NCBI RefSeq assembly: GCF_003576645.1
Contig: NC_044920.1
Location: 7,387,312-7,451,311, forward strand
Direction: 5' to 3'
Source of the DNA: Ipomoea triloba
Taxonomy: Eukaryota; Streptophyta; Magnoliopsida; Solanales; Convolvulaceae
Length of the DNA stretch: 64,000 nt
The first letter of the stretch is position 1. Every line of letters starts with the position of its first letter. Shown here piece by piece: positions 1-11,216 of this stretch. The translations under genes and the position numbers were made by a program. A model generated the notes under the pieces. The model saw nothing but the letters and a program-made list of their open reading frames with translations, had not been told where the DNA came from and did no database searches.

Positions 1-607
1 TTAAAAAATAATGTATATTTTAATTTCGTTTAATTATGGACGTAATATGTGTATGTTTAATTTTCTTTAATTTTATCCGTAATATATATGTGTATGTTTA
101 ATTTTCTTTAATTATGTCCGTAATATGTGTACCATTAATTTCTTTAATTGATTAGATAAAATTACGGCAAGTATAAAAAACCGTTTAATAAAAGTATAAT
201 GTTTGAACTAATTTCTCAATGACCATAATTATTAAGATTTTATTCCAAAGTAACCATTAGCATAATTTTATATGTGTAATAATCTGTGAATTGAAATAAT
301 TTACATAATTGTATGGACGTAATAATATGTGAATTAGCATAATAATACGTGAATTGAAATAATTATCATAATTTTGTTAATCTCCTCTAATTATGGATGT
401 AATATGTGTATTATCAATTTCGTTAACTGATTTGATAAAATTTATATTACGAACAACAATATTAATTCATTAGTTGTCATAATTTTTAAGATTTTATTCA
501 AAAGTAATCAAATGAAATGCACGGGTAATTGACATTATCTGAAGTAAAAATATATAAAATTATCGTAAGAATGAAATCTCTATGAAATCTCTATGAAATC
601 TCTATCT
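1..607. other. AT-rich intergenic DNA, no gene
   Basis: AT-rich sequence with repeated TAATATGTGTA-like phrases and no open frame worth calling. At 571-604 the 11-mer ATGAAATCTCT is repeated three times directly before the LTR fragment at 608, which looks like filler DNA at a junction. Nothing else is recognisable. Confidence 0.7.
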
Positions 608-1141
608 GAGAAAAACCTTGGAGAGGCGGAGTAACCTGGGAGCTGTCTTGTGAAGATCCTGAGGCTTGAGGCGGGCTTGGTGATCAAAGCTCAAGTGCTC
701 GATAGGTGGAGTAACAAGAAGCGGGGCGAAAAACCTGAGGCTTGAGGCGGGCTTCGTGATCAAAGCTCAAGCGCTCGATATTGTACTAAAAAGGGAAGTT
801 TTTAGTGCAATCCTTCCAGGGAGTTTCTGGAAGAAGAGTGGACGTAGGCGGGTTGGCCGAACCACTTAAAAATCTCTCTCGCATTTACTTTCTGTATTTA
901 TCTCTCGCTAACCTCTCGATTGCACTGCACATAAACACACCTCTCGAACTAACTCAAACTCGTGCTAACTAAAAGGGGATAACTTTTCCGCTGCGCATAA
1001 AACTTTGTCTTCTCCTCGTGAGGTATCGAACCTAAACATCCTAAGTTCAATACACACGAGAGGTTGAAAAGATTTGCAAAATCTTATACAAGTCTATTCA
1101 CCCCCCCTCTAGACTTGTACCCCATCCCCTTGGGACCAACA
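608..1141 (+). mobile_element. 3' fragment of a SIRE-like LTR
   Basis: This stretch matches the last ~535 bases of the long LTRs found at 9315, 22658 and 35445. It contains the GGAGTAACCTGG and CTTGAGGCGGGCTT repeat units, the TAGGCGGGTTGGCCGAACC block and the terminal CCCCTTGGGACCAACA. No primer-binding site follows; AT-rich DNA begins immediately, so this is the outer end of a 3' LTR or a truncated solo LTR. The 5' part of the LTR is missing. Confidence 0.85.
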
Positions 1142-2018
1142 TAATTAATTTTAATTTTATGTAAATATAGATGATTGACATGTAAAAATTTTACTACAAT
1201 ATTATATAATTTTTTCATTCTAATATAGTTAATTACATGTCAATTATATAAATATATATAGATATATAGATATAGATATAATTATCATATCATAATCACA
1301 ATCACCAAATAATTAATTAATATCAATATCAATCTATATAAATAAAATATTAATATATACATATTACCATATCACTAATCACCAATCACCAATTAATTAA
1401 TTAATATTAATATATAACAAATTACCATATCACTAATCACCAATCACCAATTAATTATTCTTTTTAAAATAATCACCAATTAATTAATTAATATTAGTAT
1501 ATTAATATATTATATATTAATATATTAATATAAGAATAATACCATAGACCATATTATCAATTATCAATTATATATCACCAATCACCCATCACCATTAATA
1601 TTAACAATATTACTATTATATATATTACATAATAATTTATGATATTAATATTAATATATAACAATATTACCATATCACTAATCACCAATCACCAATTAAT
1701 TATTCTTTTTTAAAATAATCACCAATTAATTAATTAATATTAGTATATATTAATATATTATATATTAATATATTAATATTAAGAATAATACCATAGACCA
1801 TATTATCAATTATCAATTATATATCACCAATCACCCATCACCCATTAATATTAACAATATTACCATATTATCATATATTACCATAATAATATTATAGGAT
1901 GGATAATTAATAAAAAAATAAAATAATAAATAAATAAAATAAATGATTTTACCAAAATACCCCTAAGTTTTGGGGGGAAAATTTGGGAGGAGGAAATTGT
2001 TTTTATATATAGTATAGA
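1142..2018 (-). mobile_element. AT-rich Helitron 5' part (minus strand)
   Basis: The right edge at 2018 reads, on the minus strand, TCTATACTATATATAAAAAC, preceded by A, which is the A|TC form of a Helitron 5' end. The same terminus occurs at 6011 on the plus strand and at 51562 on the minus strand. The body is AT-rich with a ~246-bp imperfect tandem duplication (about 1426-1880) built from ATCACCAATTAATTAATTA-like phrases. No gene is visible. The left limit is not defined and 1142 is only the edge of the LTR fragment. Confidence 0.55.
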
Positions 2019-2300
2019 TTCAAAGATATACCTTTTTCAGGATTATAACGTTTTTGGTATTAATTGAAAATTTGAAAGTTTTTACCTTTCTTGAGATCTC
2101 TTACCATTTTATAATTTCAATATTGCACTTATTTAATCTCATCCATTGTGTATAAATACACTCTATGGAAGGCATAACAATATCAAGGATGTTCTTCGTC
2201 ATGTAATTCTACCTATTGATGAGTTTTGTTTTAACTTTTTTACTACCATGTAATATTATATTATACTAAATAATATAATGGTCATGTGATGTGTAATACT

Positions 2301-2663
2301 GAGAGAAGACGAAGAGGATTCACAAGCAATGCCTATTGCTGTATTTGTAGAGATAAAGAGGACGACATTGATCATGTGTTTCGTAAGTGTGAGAGGGCTA
2401 ATGCAATATGGTAAAGGTTGCTCTCGGTGGCAGAATACCAGAGACTTAGCCGACTCCAGTTCACAGAATGGGTGGACATAAACTTAAAAGGTAATGTCTG
2501 CAGCACGTTTGTTGGTGATTGGAGATTGGTATTCAATTTGCGGTAAATGTTTGGTGGATTTGGAGATGGCGAAACGGTGTTGTGTTCAACAACGAGGAGT
2601 GGGAGCTTAACCGCAAAGGTGTTAAGAAGTTGTGGATCCAAAGCGACTCTGAAAACGCCGATT
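2301..2663 (+). pseudogene. LINE reverse-transcriptase C-terminal (zf-RVT) remnant
   Basis: Read from 2301 on the plus strand, the translation contains NAYCCICRDKEDDIDHVF followed by RKCERANAIW, the C-x2-C...H...C zinc-binding pattern (zf-RVT) that ends plant LINE reverse transcriptases. A stop at 2412 and a frameshift near 2545 follow. Downstream, in another frame, WWIWRWRNGVVFNNEEW is typical of the next LINE segment. It is a short, dead fragment. A 112-codon open frame on the opposite strand is only its shadow. The same sequence recurs at 3511-3873, probably because of an assembly duplication. Confidence 0.75.
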
Positions 2664-2787
2664 GAAATATATATATCAATTCTATATTTAAATTGAGGTG
2701 AGTGGTTCATATTTATATTGATTTAGACTAAAAATAACGGTAATGATTCGGCTCAAAATATAATTTGACATTACTAAATTTAAATCA

Positions 2788-2788
2788 N
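2788..2788. other. Single-N assembly gap, false duplication junction
   Basis: One N separates two direct copies. 1643-2787 and 2853-3997 appear identical at a constant offset of 1210 bases, and the left copy ends exactly at the N. The first ~65 bases after the N differ from the expected register but match diverged sequence near 1286. The simplest reading is two overlapping contig ends joined without merging. Confidence 0.8.
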
Positions 2789-2852
2789 ATTATCATATCA
2801 CTAATCACCAATCACCAATTAATTAATTAATATCAATATCAATCTATATAAA

Positions 2853-3997
2853 TATTAATATTAATATATAACAATATTACCATATCACTAATCACCAATC
2901 ACCAATTAATTATTCTTTTTTAAAATAATCACCAATTAATTAATTAATATTAGTATATATTAATATATTATATATTAATATATTAATATTAAGAATAATA
3001 CCATAGACCATATTATCAATTATCAATTATATATCACCAATCACCCATCACCCATTAATATTAACAATATTACCATATTATCATATATTACCATAATAAT
3101 ATTATAGGATGGATAATTAATAAAAAAATAAAATAATAAATAAATAAAATAAATGATTTTACCAAAATACCCCTAAGTTTTGGGGGGAAAATTTGGGAGG
3201 AGGAAATTGTTTTTATATATAGTATAGATTCAAAGATATACCTTTTTCAGGATTATAACGTTTTTGGTATTAATTGAAAATTTGAAAGTTTTTACCTTTC
3301 TTGAGATCTCTTACCATTTTATAATTTCAATATTGCACTTATTTAATCTCATCCATTGTGTATAAATACACTCTATGGAAGGCATAACAATATCAAGGAT
3401 GTTCTTCGTCATGTAATTCTACCTATTGATGAGTTTTGTTTTAACTTTTTTACTACCATGTAATATTATATTATACTAAATAATATAATGGTCATGTGAT
3501 GTGTAATACTGAGAGAAGACGAAGAGGATTCACAAGCAATGCCTATTGCTGTATTTGTAGAGATAAAGAGGACGACATTGATCATGTGTTTCGTAAGTGT
3601 GAGAGGGCTAATGCAATATGGTAAAGGTTGCTCTCGGTGGCAGAATACCAGAGACTTAGCCGACTCCAGTTCACAGAATGGGTGGACATAAACTTAAAAG
3701 GTAATGTCTGCAGCACGTTTGTTGGTGATTGGAGATTGGTATTCAATTTGCGGTAAATGTTTGGTGGATTTGGAGATGGCGAAACGGTGTTGTGTTCAAC
3801 AACGAGGAGTGGGAGCTTAACCGCAAAGGTGTTAAGAAGTTGTGGATCCAAAGCGACTCTGAAAACGCCGATTGAAATATATATATCAATTCTATATTTA
3901 AATTGAGGTGAGTGGTTCATATTTATATTGATTTAGACTAAAAATAACGGTAATGATTCGGCTCAAAATATAATTTGACATTACTAAATTTAAATCA
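2853..3997. repeat. Probable artefactual copy of 1643-2787
   Basis: Sequence identical by eye to 1643-2787, including the Helitron 5' terminus (here ending at 3228) and the LINE remnant (here 3511-3873). No extra features are supported. It should be collapsed with the first copy unless long reads span the N. Confidence 0.8.
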
Positions 3998-6010
3998 TTG
4001 TTAATTTGATATCACTTCACAATTAGCTGCAATAATTTTATTTTACGAAACTTAACAATCTAATAAATTTTAACAATTAATTCAAAGAACGTATAAATAC
4101 TCATTTGGGAGTTTCGAATCGTGCTAATCCCTTCCTCCACAATGTTATTTTACGTTTTACTGTAAGTATAGTTCAAAGTATTCATCATGACTCTCACTTT
4201 TTTAGCAATACTTTTTAAATTTGTTAGAGTGATAATTATGAGCCAACGATGCTTATTTGTTTTTCTAACAGTAGAATTAACGAGCAACAAACCCAATATT
4301 ATTTTACAAAGAATGGTAGTTCTTCATTTCTTAGCTTCATGTATTTATTTATTTCTTTATCATTTTTTTGAGGGTATTTCTTTATTATTTTTATAATATC
4401 ATTTTATTTATTTTCGTCAAAGGCTTTGCTAGATCTTCTTCATACTAATTAGTAGGGTGCTTATATCCAAAGAGTGAGATAGTCTCCCTATGAGGTTTTT
4501 TCGAAGCAAAAAAAAAAAAAAGACTAAAGATCGTTATGCACAGTAATATTTTATTAAAATATTTTTAGATTTTATGTTATTAATTTTATAATGAAGGTTG
4601 GATGCAGTTGTATTTGATTAACAACATCAAAAAACTTGCAGTTATTGTTTATGTACTCATGTACATATTATCGAAATTGTTATAAAAGTGCATACATTTT
4701 TTTATACTTTTAAAAGTTAATGATTTCATTTAACTATAATACATACCTATTAAACCATATTGTTACATGTCAAATTTTTTTTACTCCATCTAACTTTTAA
4801 AAATAGTCTTGAAGTATTACTATTATATATAAATTTATCCATGTGATGTTGATTTTTAAAGTTTAAAAATGTGAAAGGTAAAATATATTATTATTATTAT
4901 TATGATTTCAGCATTCGACTAATGAAAATTTTAAATATTATTGCATTCATTTAAAAAAAAAATTGTACAACTTTTATAAAATATGATACATTTTAAAAAA
5001 TTTCAAATCTAATATAGTATGGATTATTTAAATATTAGGAGCTCAAAATAAATTTATTTAAGTTAATAACATAATTGTTGTTAGCTCCATAAGAGTGTGG
5101 TAACACGTTTTCCCGTAGTTCACGTGCCAAGTTCACCAAAACAAAAATTAATTGCTACAATGCTTACTCATTAAGAAAATTTATTTTACAATTGTCTAAA
5201 CTCATACTCTTAAGTAAAATTTTAAAAATATGCCTAAATACGTAATATAGTTAGGGACTATATTAATCCATACAAATTTAAAAATTAAATTATTTTAATT
5301 TGTAAATCCATGACTATATTAATCCATACAAATTTAAAAATTAAATTCTTTTAATTTGTAAATCCATTTCTTTAATTATGCGTAGTAAAATATGAAATAT
5401 AATTAAGAAAATGGAATTATAAAATTAACAAAACTTGTGTTCATAACTATTTAGAAATTTTTTAAAATACATACTTATATTTATGCATTATATTAATCAT
5501 ACAAAATTAAAATGCTAATTTTTAAAATTTTTAAACGTGACTATTTTAATTATAAATCCATCAATATTATATTATAATTACGGAAATTATATTATAGATT
5601 TTGCCTATATACATATTAATAAATATTTTTTTGCATATATGACGTATTATACAATCATTAAAGAAATGCATCCAATTAGAATTTAAATTTACTAATACAA
5701 AAATTAAAATTGAAATTATTCATATTGTTGGAATTATAATATATATAAAATACATTAGGAATAAATGAAATTATTTCAATTTTTCTATAAATTTATCTAA
5801 ATGTGTACATGATTAATTAGAGACTCTATTAATTATACAAAATTTAAATTTAAATTTTACATGCTATGAAAATAGATACTTAAAGAAATATATGGAATTA
5901 CAACTATATTATTATATTGTACATTTTAAAATATTTATATTTTTTCAATTTTTTTTATTTAAATTCATAATAACATAGTTTTATTCGTGCATCGCACGGG
6001 TAAACACTAG
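3998..6010 (+). mobile_element. AT-rich DNA ending in a Helitron 3' terminus
   Basis: Most of this stretch is AT-rich and geneless. A poly-A run at 4508-4521 may be an old retroposon tail, and a ~54-bp block is repeated twice around 5251-5370. The right end is diagnostic: hairpin CGTGC-ATC-GCACG at 5986-5998, then GGGTAAACACTAG ending at 6010, the hairpin-plus-CTRR form of Helitron 3' ends. About 290 bases before it resemble 51720-52035. The 5' limit is not defined. Confidence 0.6.
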
Positions 6011-6187
6011 TCTATACTATATATAAAAACAATATCCTCCTCCCAAATTTTCCCGCCCCAAATTAGTGGCATTTTAGCAAAATCATTTATTTTATTCATT
6101 TATTATTTTATTAATTATCCATATATATTTATTCATAAAATCAGTCAATTGCTAAGAACATACCAATATATATTTTAGTCAAAATAT
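6011..6187 (+). mobile_element. Helitron 5' terminus abutting the previous 3' end
   Basis: TCTATACTATATATAAAAAC at 6011 is the same 5' terminus seen inverted at 2018 and 51562, followed by the family's CCTCCTCCCAAATTTTCCCG block. It starts at the base right after the CTAG end at 6010, with no host A|T dinucleotide between. The copy is interrupted by the N at 6188. In the right-hand copy the terminus is at 7698 and the sequence continues to about 8040. Confidence 0.65.
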
Positions 6188-6188
6188 N
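6188..6188. other. Single-N assembly gap, false duplication junction
   Basis: The N is followed by a ~20-base poly-A run and then a copy of the sequence that starts at the poly-A run at 4508. 4521-6187 equals 6208-7874 at a constant offset of 1687, and the left copy ends at the N. Confidence 0.85.
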
Positions 6189-7874
6189 AAAAAAAAAAAA
6201 AAAAAAAAGACTAAAGATCGTTATGCACAGTAATATTTTATTAAAATATTTTTAGATTTTATGTTATTAATTTTATAATGAAGGTTGGATGCAGTTGTAT
6301 TTGATTAACAACATCAAAAAACTTGCAGTTATTGTTTATGTACTCATGTACATATTATCGAAATTGTTATAAAAGTGCATACATTTTTTTATACTTTTAA
6401 AAGTTAATGATTTCATTTAACTATAATACATACCTATTAAACCATATTGTTACATGTCAAATTTTTTTTACTCCATCTAACTTTTAAAAATAGTCTTGAA
6501 GTATTACTATTATATATAAATTTATCCATGTGATGTTGATTTTTAAAGTTTAAAAATGTGAAAGGTAAAATATATTATTATTATTATTATGATTTCAGCA
6601 TTCGACTAATGAAAATTTTAAATATTATTGCATTCATTTAAAAAAAAAATTGTACAACTTTTATAAAATATGATACATTTTAAAAAATTTCAAATCTAAT
6701 ATAGTATGGATTATTTAAATATTAGGAGCTCAAAATAAATTTATTTAAGTTAATAACATAATTGTTGTTAGCTCCATAAGAGTGTGGTAACACGTTTTCC
6801 CGTAGTTCACGTGCCAAGTTCACCAAAACAAAAATTAATTGCTACAATGCTTACTCATTAAGAAAATTTATTTTACAATTGTCTAAACTCATACTCTTAA
6901 GTAAAATTTTAAAAATATGCCTAAATACGTAATATAGTTAGGGACTATATTAATCCATACAAATTTAAAAATTAAATTATTTTAATTTGTAAATCCATGA
7001 CTATATTAATCCATACAAATTTAAAAATTAAATTCTTTTAATTTGTAAATCCATTTCTTTAATTATGCGTAGTAAAATATGAAATATAATTAAGAAAATG
7101 GAATTATAAAATTAACAAAACTTGTGTTCATAACTATTTAGAAATTTTTTAAAATACATACTTATATTTATGCATTATATTAATCATACAAAATTAAAAT
7201 GCTAATTTTTAAAATTTTTAAACGTGACTATTTTAATTATAAATCCATCAATATTATATTATAATTACGGAAATTATATTATAGATTTTGCCTATATACA
7301 TATTAATAAATATTTTTTTGCATATATGACGTATTATACAATCATTAAAGAAATGCATCCAATTAGAATTTAAATTTACTAATACAAAAATTAAAATTGA
7401 AATTATTCATATTGTTGGAATTATAATATATATAAAATACATTAGGAATAAATGAAATTATTTCAATTTTTCTATAAATTTATCTAAATGTGTACATGAT
7501 TAATTAGAGACTCTATTAATTATACAAAATTTAAATTTAAATTTTACATGCTATGAAAATAGATACTTAAAGAAATATATGGAATTACAACTATATTATT
7601 ATATTGTACATTTTAAAATATTTATATTTTTTCAATTTTTTTTATTTAAATTCATAATAACATAGTTTTATTCGTGCATCGCACGGGTAAACACTAGTCT
7701 ATACTATATATAAAAACAATATCCTCCTCCCAAATTTTCCCGCCCCAAATTAGTGGCATTTTAGCAAAATCATTTATTTTATTCATTTATTATTTTATTA
7801 ATTATCCATATATATTTATTCATAAAATCAGTCAATTGCTAAGAACATACCAATATATATTTTAGTCAAAATAT
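6189..7874. repeat. Probable artefactual copy of about 4508-6187
   Basis: Repeats the preceding block, including the Helitron 3' CTAG end (here 7694-7697) and the adjacent 5' terminus (7698). No independent feature is supported. Confidence 0.85.
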
Positions 7875-8066
7875 TGATTTTATATTTTAGCAAAATTAAG
7901 GGCATTTTAGTCAAAATATTGATTTTATTAATTAATTAATTTATTGATTATTTATTAATTTATTTATTGCTTATAAGGTAAATTGGACAATTATTTTGGG
8001 TAAATTATTGATTATATTAGTTAACCATATATATTTTCATAAATTTAGCAATCAATTATTATTACA

Positions 8067-8104
<38 letters not shown>

Positions 8105-8243
8105 GCCACAATGGTTTTGGTTGTTTTTGTAGCATATGTATTTTGTTTCTTTTTCCCCGCCGGTTATCTCTCTCTCCTTGCCGGTCGAAGAAGAAGATGA
8201 TGAAATGGCAGGTAACGTTTTCTTCTTCTTCTTCTTCTTGTTC

Positions 8244-8289
<46 letters not shown>

Positions 8290-8946
8290 GAGAAGAGAGG
8301 AAAGAAGAAAGACAAGAAAATGAAGAAAGAAGAATCGAAGAAGAAAAGAAAAGAAAAGGAAAAGCAAAACAAAAGGAAATGGGTGTTGATAAAGATGATG
8401 GTGATGTTTTGTTTTATTATTATTATTTTATTATTATTATTATTATTATTATTCCGTAATAAGAAAATTTTCATAGAGAGCCTCTAGGATGGAATGCGCC
8501 AAGGAAAAGAAACATGAAGAACCAAAAGATAAATGCTACTGGTGGAAGTTATGTAGAGCACACGGCCCAAATTAAAGCATTACCTATCTCCTTAACTAAG
8601 TCTTCGAATTCTGTAAACCTATTAAATTTGTGAAATTCACTTCTACCGTGATTCACGGCCTCTTCAAGCTTCCCAACATGTGCAAGGAAATCAAACACTT
8701 TAGATTATTGTAGCAGCTCAACCATAACTGAGTTCTATTTTTAAAAAAAATAGGAAACAAAGAAAACTATTAAAAATTAATTAATTAATTAATTGTTCTT
8801 TTAGAAAAAAAAAAAACATAAACGGTTTCCCTACACCATTTGCTTTTTCTTTGTTTGGGTCCACTCCCATGAAGTGCTTTATTGGGATCTAAAGAAAAAA
8901 CAAGGTCATTCGGGAAGTTTTTTTGCTTACCTATTCTGTTAAGAGT

Positions 8947-8996
<50 letters not shown>

Positions 8997-9026
8997 TGTA
9001 ATACTTCGTAATAATAATCTAAAACT
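7875..9026. other. Low-complexity spacer with TTA/TAA microsatellites
   Basis: Contains four trinucleotide tracts: (ATT)n about 8065-8101, (TTC)n then (TTA)n about 8219-8287, (ATT)n about 8415-8453 and (AAT)n about 8947-8993. Apparent open frames here are runs of Ile, Tyr or Ser produced by the tracts. 8475-8720 has a more balanced composition and could be an old gene fragment, but I cannot identify a family. The last five bases, AAACT at 9022-9026, form the left flank of the retrotransposon array. Confidence 0.7.
9022..9026 (+). other. Left AAACT flank (candidate TSD)
   Basis: AAACT directly before the first TGTTAGG. The same five bases follow the last LTR at 37244-37248, which fits a 5-bp target-site duplication for the whole 28-kb array. 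A chance match in AT-rich DNA is possible. Confidence 0.6.
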
Positions 9027-9314
9027 TGTTAGGAACATCATGTAATAGGTTTTGATGATACCAACTGTTAAGTAGAAATCCCCAAGTCTCGACACATAGG
9101 CAAAACGTTGTAAGTTCGACAAGTAAACCAAGAGCGAAAATACAACTGGGTAACTTTGAGCTCAACTCGGAAAATATTTTAGCTTGAAGTAAACTTGTTT
9201 GAACATCTTAGAAGTCTCGTGTTGTAATTTCATAGATAGAACAGAAGAAGGCACGGGACAACACTGGAGGAATAAGGGTCTGCGAGACATCAACTAAGTC
9301 TCGAGACATAAGCA
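9027..9314 (+). mobile_element. 5' fragment of a diverged LTR (subtype B)
   Basis: Starts TGTTAGGAACATCATG like the other LTRs but stops after 288 bases, where a complete LTR begins. Its sequence (GTAGAAATCC, AACATCTTAGAAGTCTCGTG) matches the LTR at 55518-57319 better than the adjacent LTR1, so it belongs to a different subtype. The rest of this LTR is absent from the right side of the array. Confidence 0.8.
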
Positions 9315-9606
9315 TGTTAGGAACATCATGTAATAGGTTTTGATGATACCAACTGTTAAGTAAGAATCCCCAAGTCTCGATACATAGGCAAAACAATGTA
9401 AGTTCGATAAGTAAACTAAGAGCGAAAATACAACCGGGTAATTTGAGCTCAACTCGGGAAATATTTAAGCTTAAGGTAAACTTGTTTGAACAACTTAGAA
9501 GTTTTCGTGTTGTAAGCAAACAGATAGATCAGAAGCAGGCACGAGACAACTCTGGAGGAATAAGGGTCTACGAGACATCAACTAAGTCTCGAGACACAAG
9601 CCAAGT

Positions 9607-9628
9607 TCGAGAGGTAAGGACCTCTCGA
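9607..9628. promoter_or_regulatory. Perfect inverted repeat of TCGAGAGGT in LTR U3
   Basis: TCGAGAGGT at 9607-9615 and its exact complement ACCTCTCGA at 9620-9628, with loop AAGG. A second imperfect pair lies at 9661-9680. The same arrangement is in LTR2 and LTR3 and, slightly altered, in the minus-strand LTR. It could be a protein-binding site or a hairpin; no function is shown. Confidence 0.6.
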
Positions 9629-10166
9629 TATACCTATCGAGTTCGAGACGTAAAGAATATTCGAGAGATAGACCTCTCGATACATGGGATTGAAACATCA
9701 AGTGGTCGAGACATCTTTTATGGTCTCGATAAACCGGCACTTCTCCAAGAGGCTGAATGTTAGTCAACATGTGCAGATAAAATACTCTAAGTTTGGAGAA
9801 GAAGAATATCATGGAGATAAAATATTGAAGAGGTGCTGAGCGGGAGGTTTCAAAATGGACGGAAGTGGATGACACGTCAGACCTCCACCACAAACGGTCA
9901 AGAAGTGCACCAATCCTGAAGTGGTCAGATTCCCCAAACAAGGAATGATGGAAACATAAAAAGAGTAACTTTATCCAAAAGAAGCAAGTGAAGCATGAAC
10001 TCAAGAAAGTGGAATATGGAATATTCACTACAAAACAAAAGGCTCAAGTTACAAGACCACTACTCCATGAAAAATGCTGAAATTGTGCAAAGACCCATGT
10101 TCGGCGTGGGAGACCAATTTCAAACGGAATAGTTTTCCCTCCAACGGAACTATTCTTCTACTCTCA

Positions 10167-10174
10167 TATATAAG
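10167..10174 (+). promoter_or_regulatory. LTR1 TATA box
   Basis: TATATAAG in the context CTCTCATATATAAGGACG, the best TATA match in the LTR. It is conserved at 23510-23517 (LTR2), 36297-36304 (LTR3) and, on the minus strand, 56469-56476. Transcription probably starts about 30 bases downstream, which places the 122-bp repeats in the transcribed leader. Confidence 0.7.
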
Positions 10175-10484
10175 GACGTAAAGACACAGAAGAAGTGTGG
10201 AAGAAAAAAGGGGTTGTGAAAGAGGTCAAGAGGTTAACAAGAGGTGTCTGATAAAAACGTTCCAGTGCAAAGTGCTTAACTTGGAATATCATCCTGATAT
10301 TCAATACAGCGAGAGAACACATCTTAGTGTTCGAAGAGAGTTACAAAGCTAAACTGTCATACATCCAGAAGGTGACCAAAGCTGCTCTACATCAAAGTTG
10401 ATTCAACGATAGCTTGTGGTCAGATTGGAGATTGTTACATTCAACTGTGACTATCAACAACGTCTTGCTTTGGATTAAGCAAGG

Positions 10485-11216
10485 GAGGCGGAGTATCCTG
10501 GCTGCTGTCCGAGCGAAAGAAACCTGAGGCTTGACGCGGGCTTGGTGATCAAAGGTCAAGTGCTCGAGAGGTGGAGTAACTGGAAGCGGGGAGAAAAACC
10601 TGAGGAGAGGCGGAGTAACCTGGCTGCTGTCCGAGCGAAAGAAACCTGAGGCTTGACGCGGGCTTGGTGATCAAAGGTCAAGTGCTCGAGAGGTGGAGTA
10701 ACTGGAAGCGGGGAGAAAAACCTGAGGAGAGGCGGAGTAACCTGGCTGCTGTCCGAGCGAAAGAAACCTGAGGCTTGACGCGGGCTTGGTGATCAAAGGT
10801 CAAGTGCTCGAGAGGTGGAGTAACTGGAAGCGGGGAGAAAAACCTGAGGAGAGGCGGAGTAACCTGGCTGCTGTCCGAGCGAAAGAAACCTGAGGCTTGA
10901 CGCGGGCTTGGTGATCAAAGGTCAAGTGCTCGAGAGGTGGAGTAACTGGAAGCGGGGAGAAAAACCTGAGGAGAGGCGGAGTAACCTGGCTGCTGTCCGA
11001 GCGAAAGAAACCTGAGGCTTGACGCGGGCTTGGTGATCAAAGGTCAAGTGCTCGAGAGGTGGAGTAACTGGAAGCGGGGAGAAAAACCTGAGGAGAGGCG
11101 GAGTAACCTGGCTGCTGTCCGAGCGAAAGAAACCTGAGGCTTGACGCGGGCTTGGTGATCAAAGGTCAAGTGCTCGAGAGGTGGAGTAACAAGAAGCGGG
11201 GCGAAAAACCTGAGGC
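10485..11216 (+). repeat. Six tandem copies of a 122-bp unit in LTR1
   Basis: Units begin at 10485, 10607, 10729, 10851, 10973 and 11095; the period is exactly 122. Units 2-5 look identical by eye and the sixth diverges after about 11188. Each unit holds CTTGAC...GTCAAG (a stem) and GCTCGAGAGGTGGAG. LTR2, LTR3 and the minus-strand LTR have about two related units, so the expansion is private to LTR1. Near-identity implies recent amplification. Confidence 0.95.

Noticed and set aside
2372..2710. 112-codon minus-strand frame, repeated at 3582-3920
   Set aside because: Shadow of the LINE zf-RVT remnant, which is recognisable on the plus strand.
7996..8487. 163-codon open frame rich in Ile, Ser, Tyr and Lys
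   Set aside because: It is a translation of TTA, TTC and AAG microsatellites; both strands give similar open frames.
8475..8720. Possible host-gene exon on the minus strand
   Set aside because: Short readable stretches exist but with stops, and no family is recognised; too weak to call.
9443..9763. 106-codon sense frame in the LTR, repeated three times
   Set aside because: Upstream of the TATA box and made largely of the TCGAGAGGT repeats; not a supported gene.
9582..10028. 148-codon antisense frame in LTR1 with a hydrophobic start, repeated at 22925-23371 and 35712-36158
   Set aside because: Kept only because the LTRs are nearly identical; no family, and the minus-strand LTR does not preserve it well.
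10485..11216. CRISPR-like regular array
   Set aside because: Contiguous 122-bp units with no unique spacers, inside a plant LTR.
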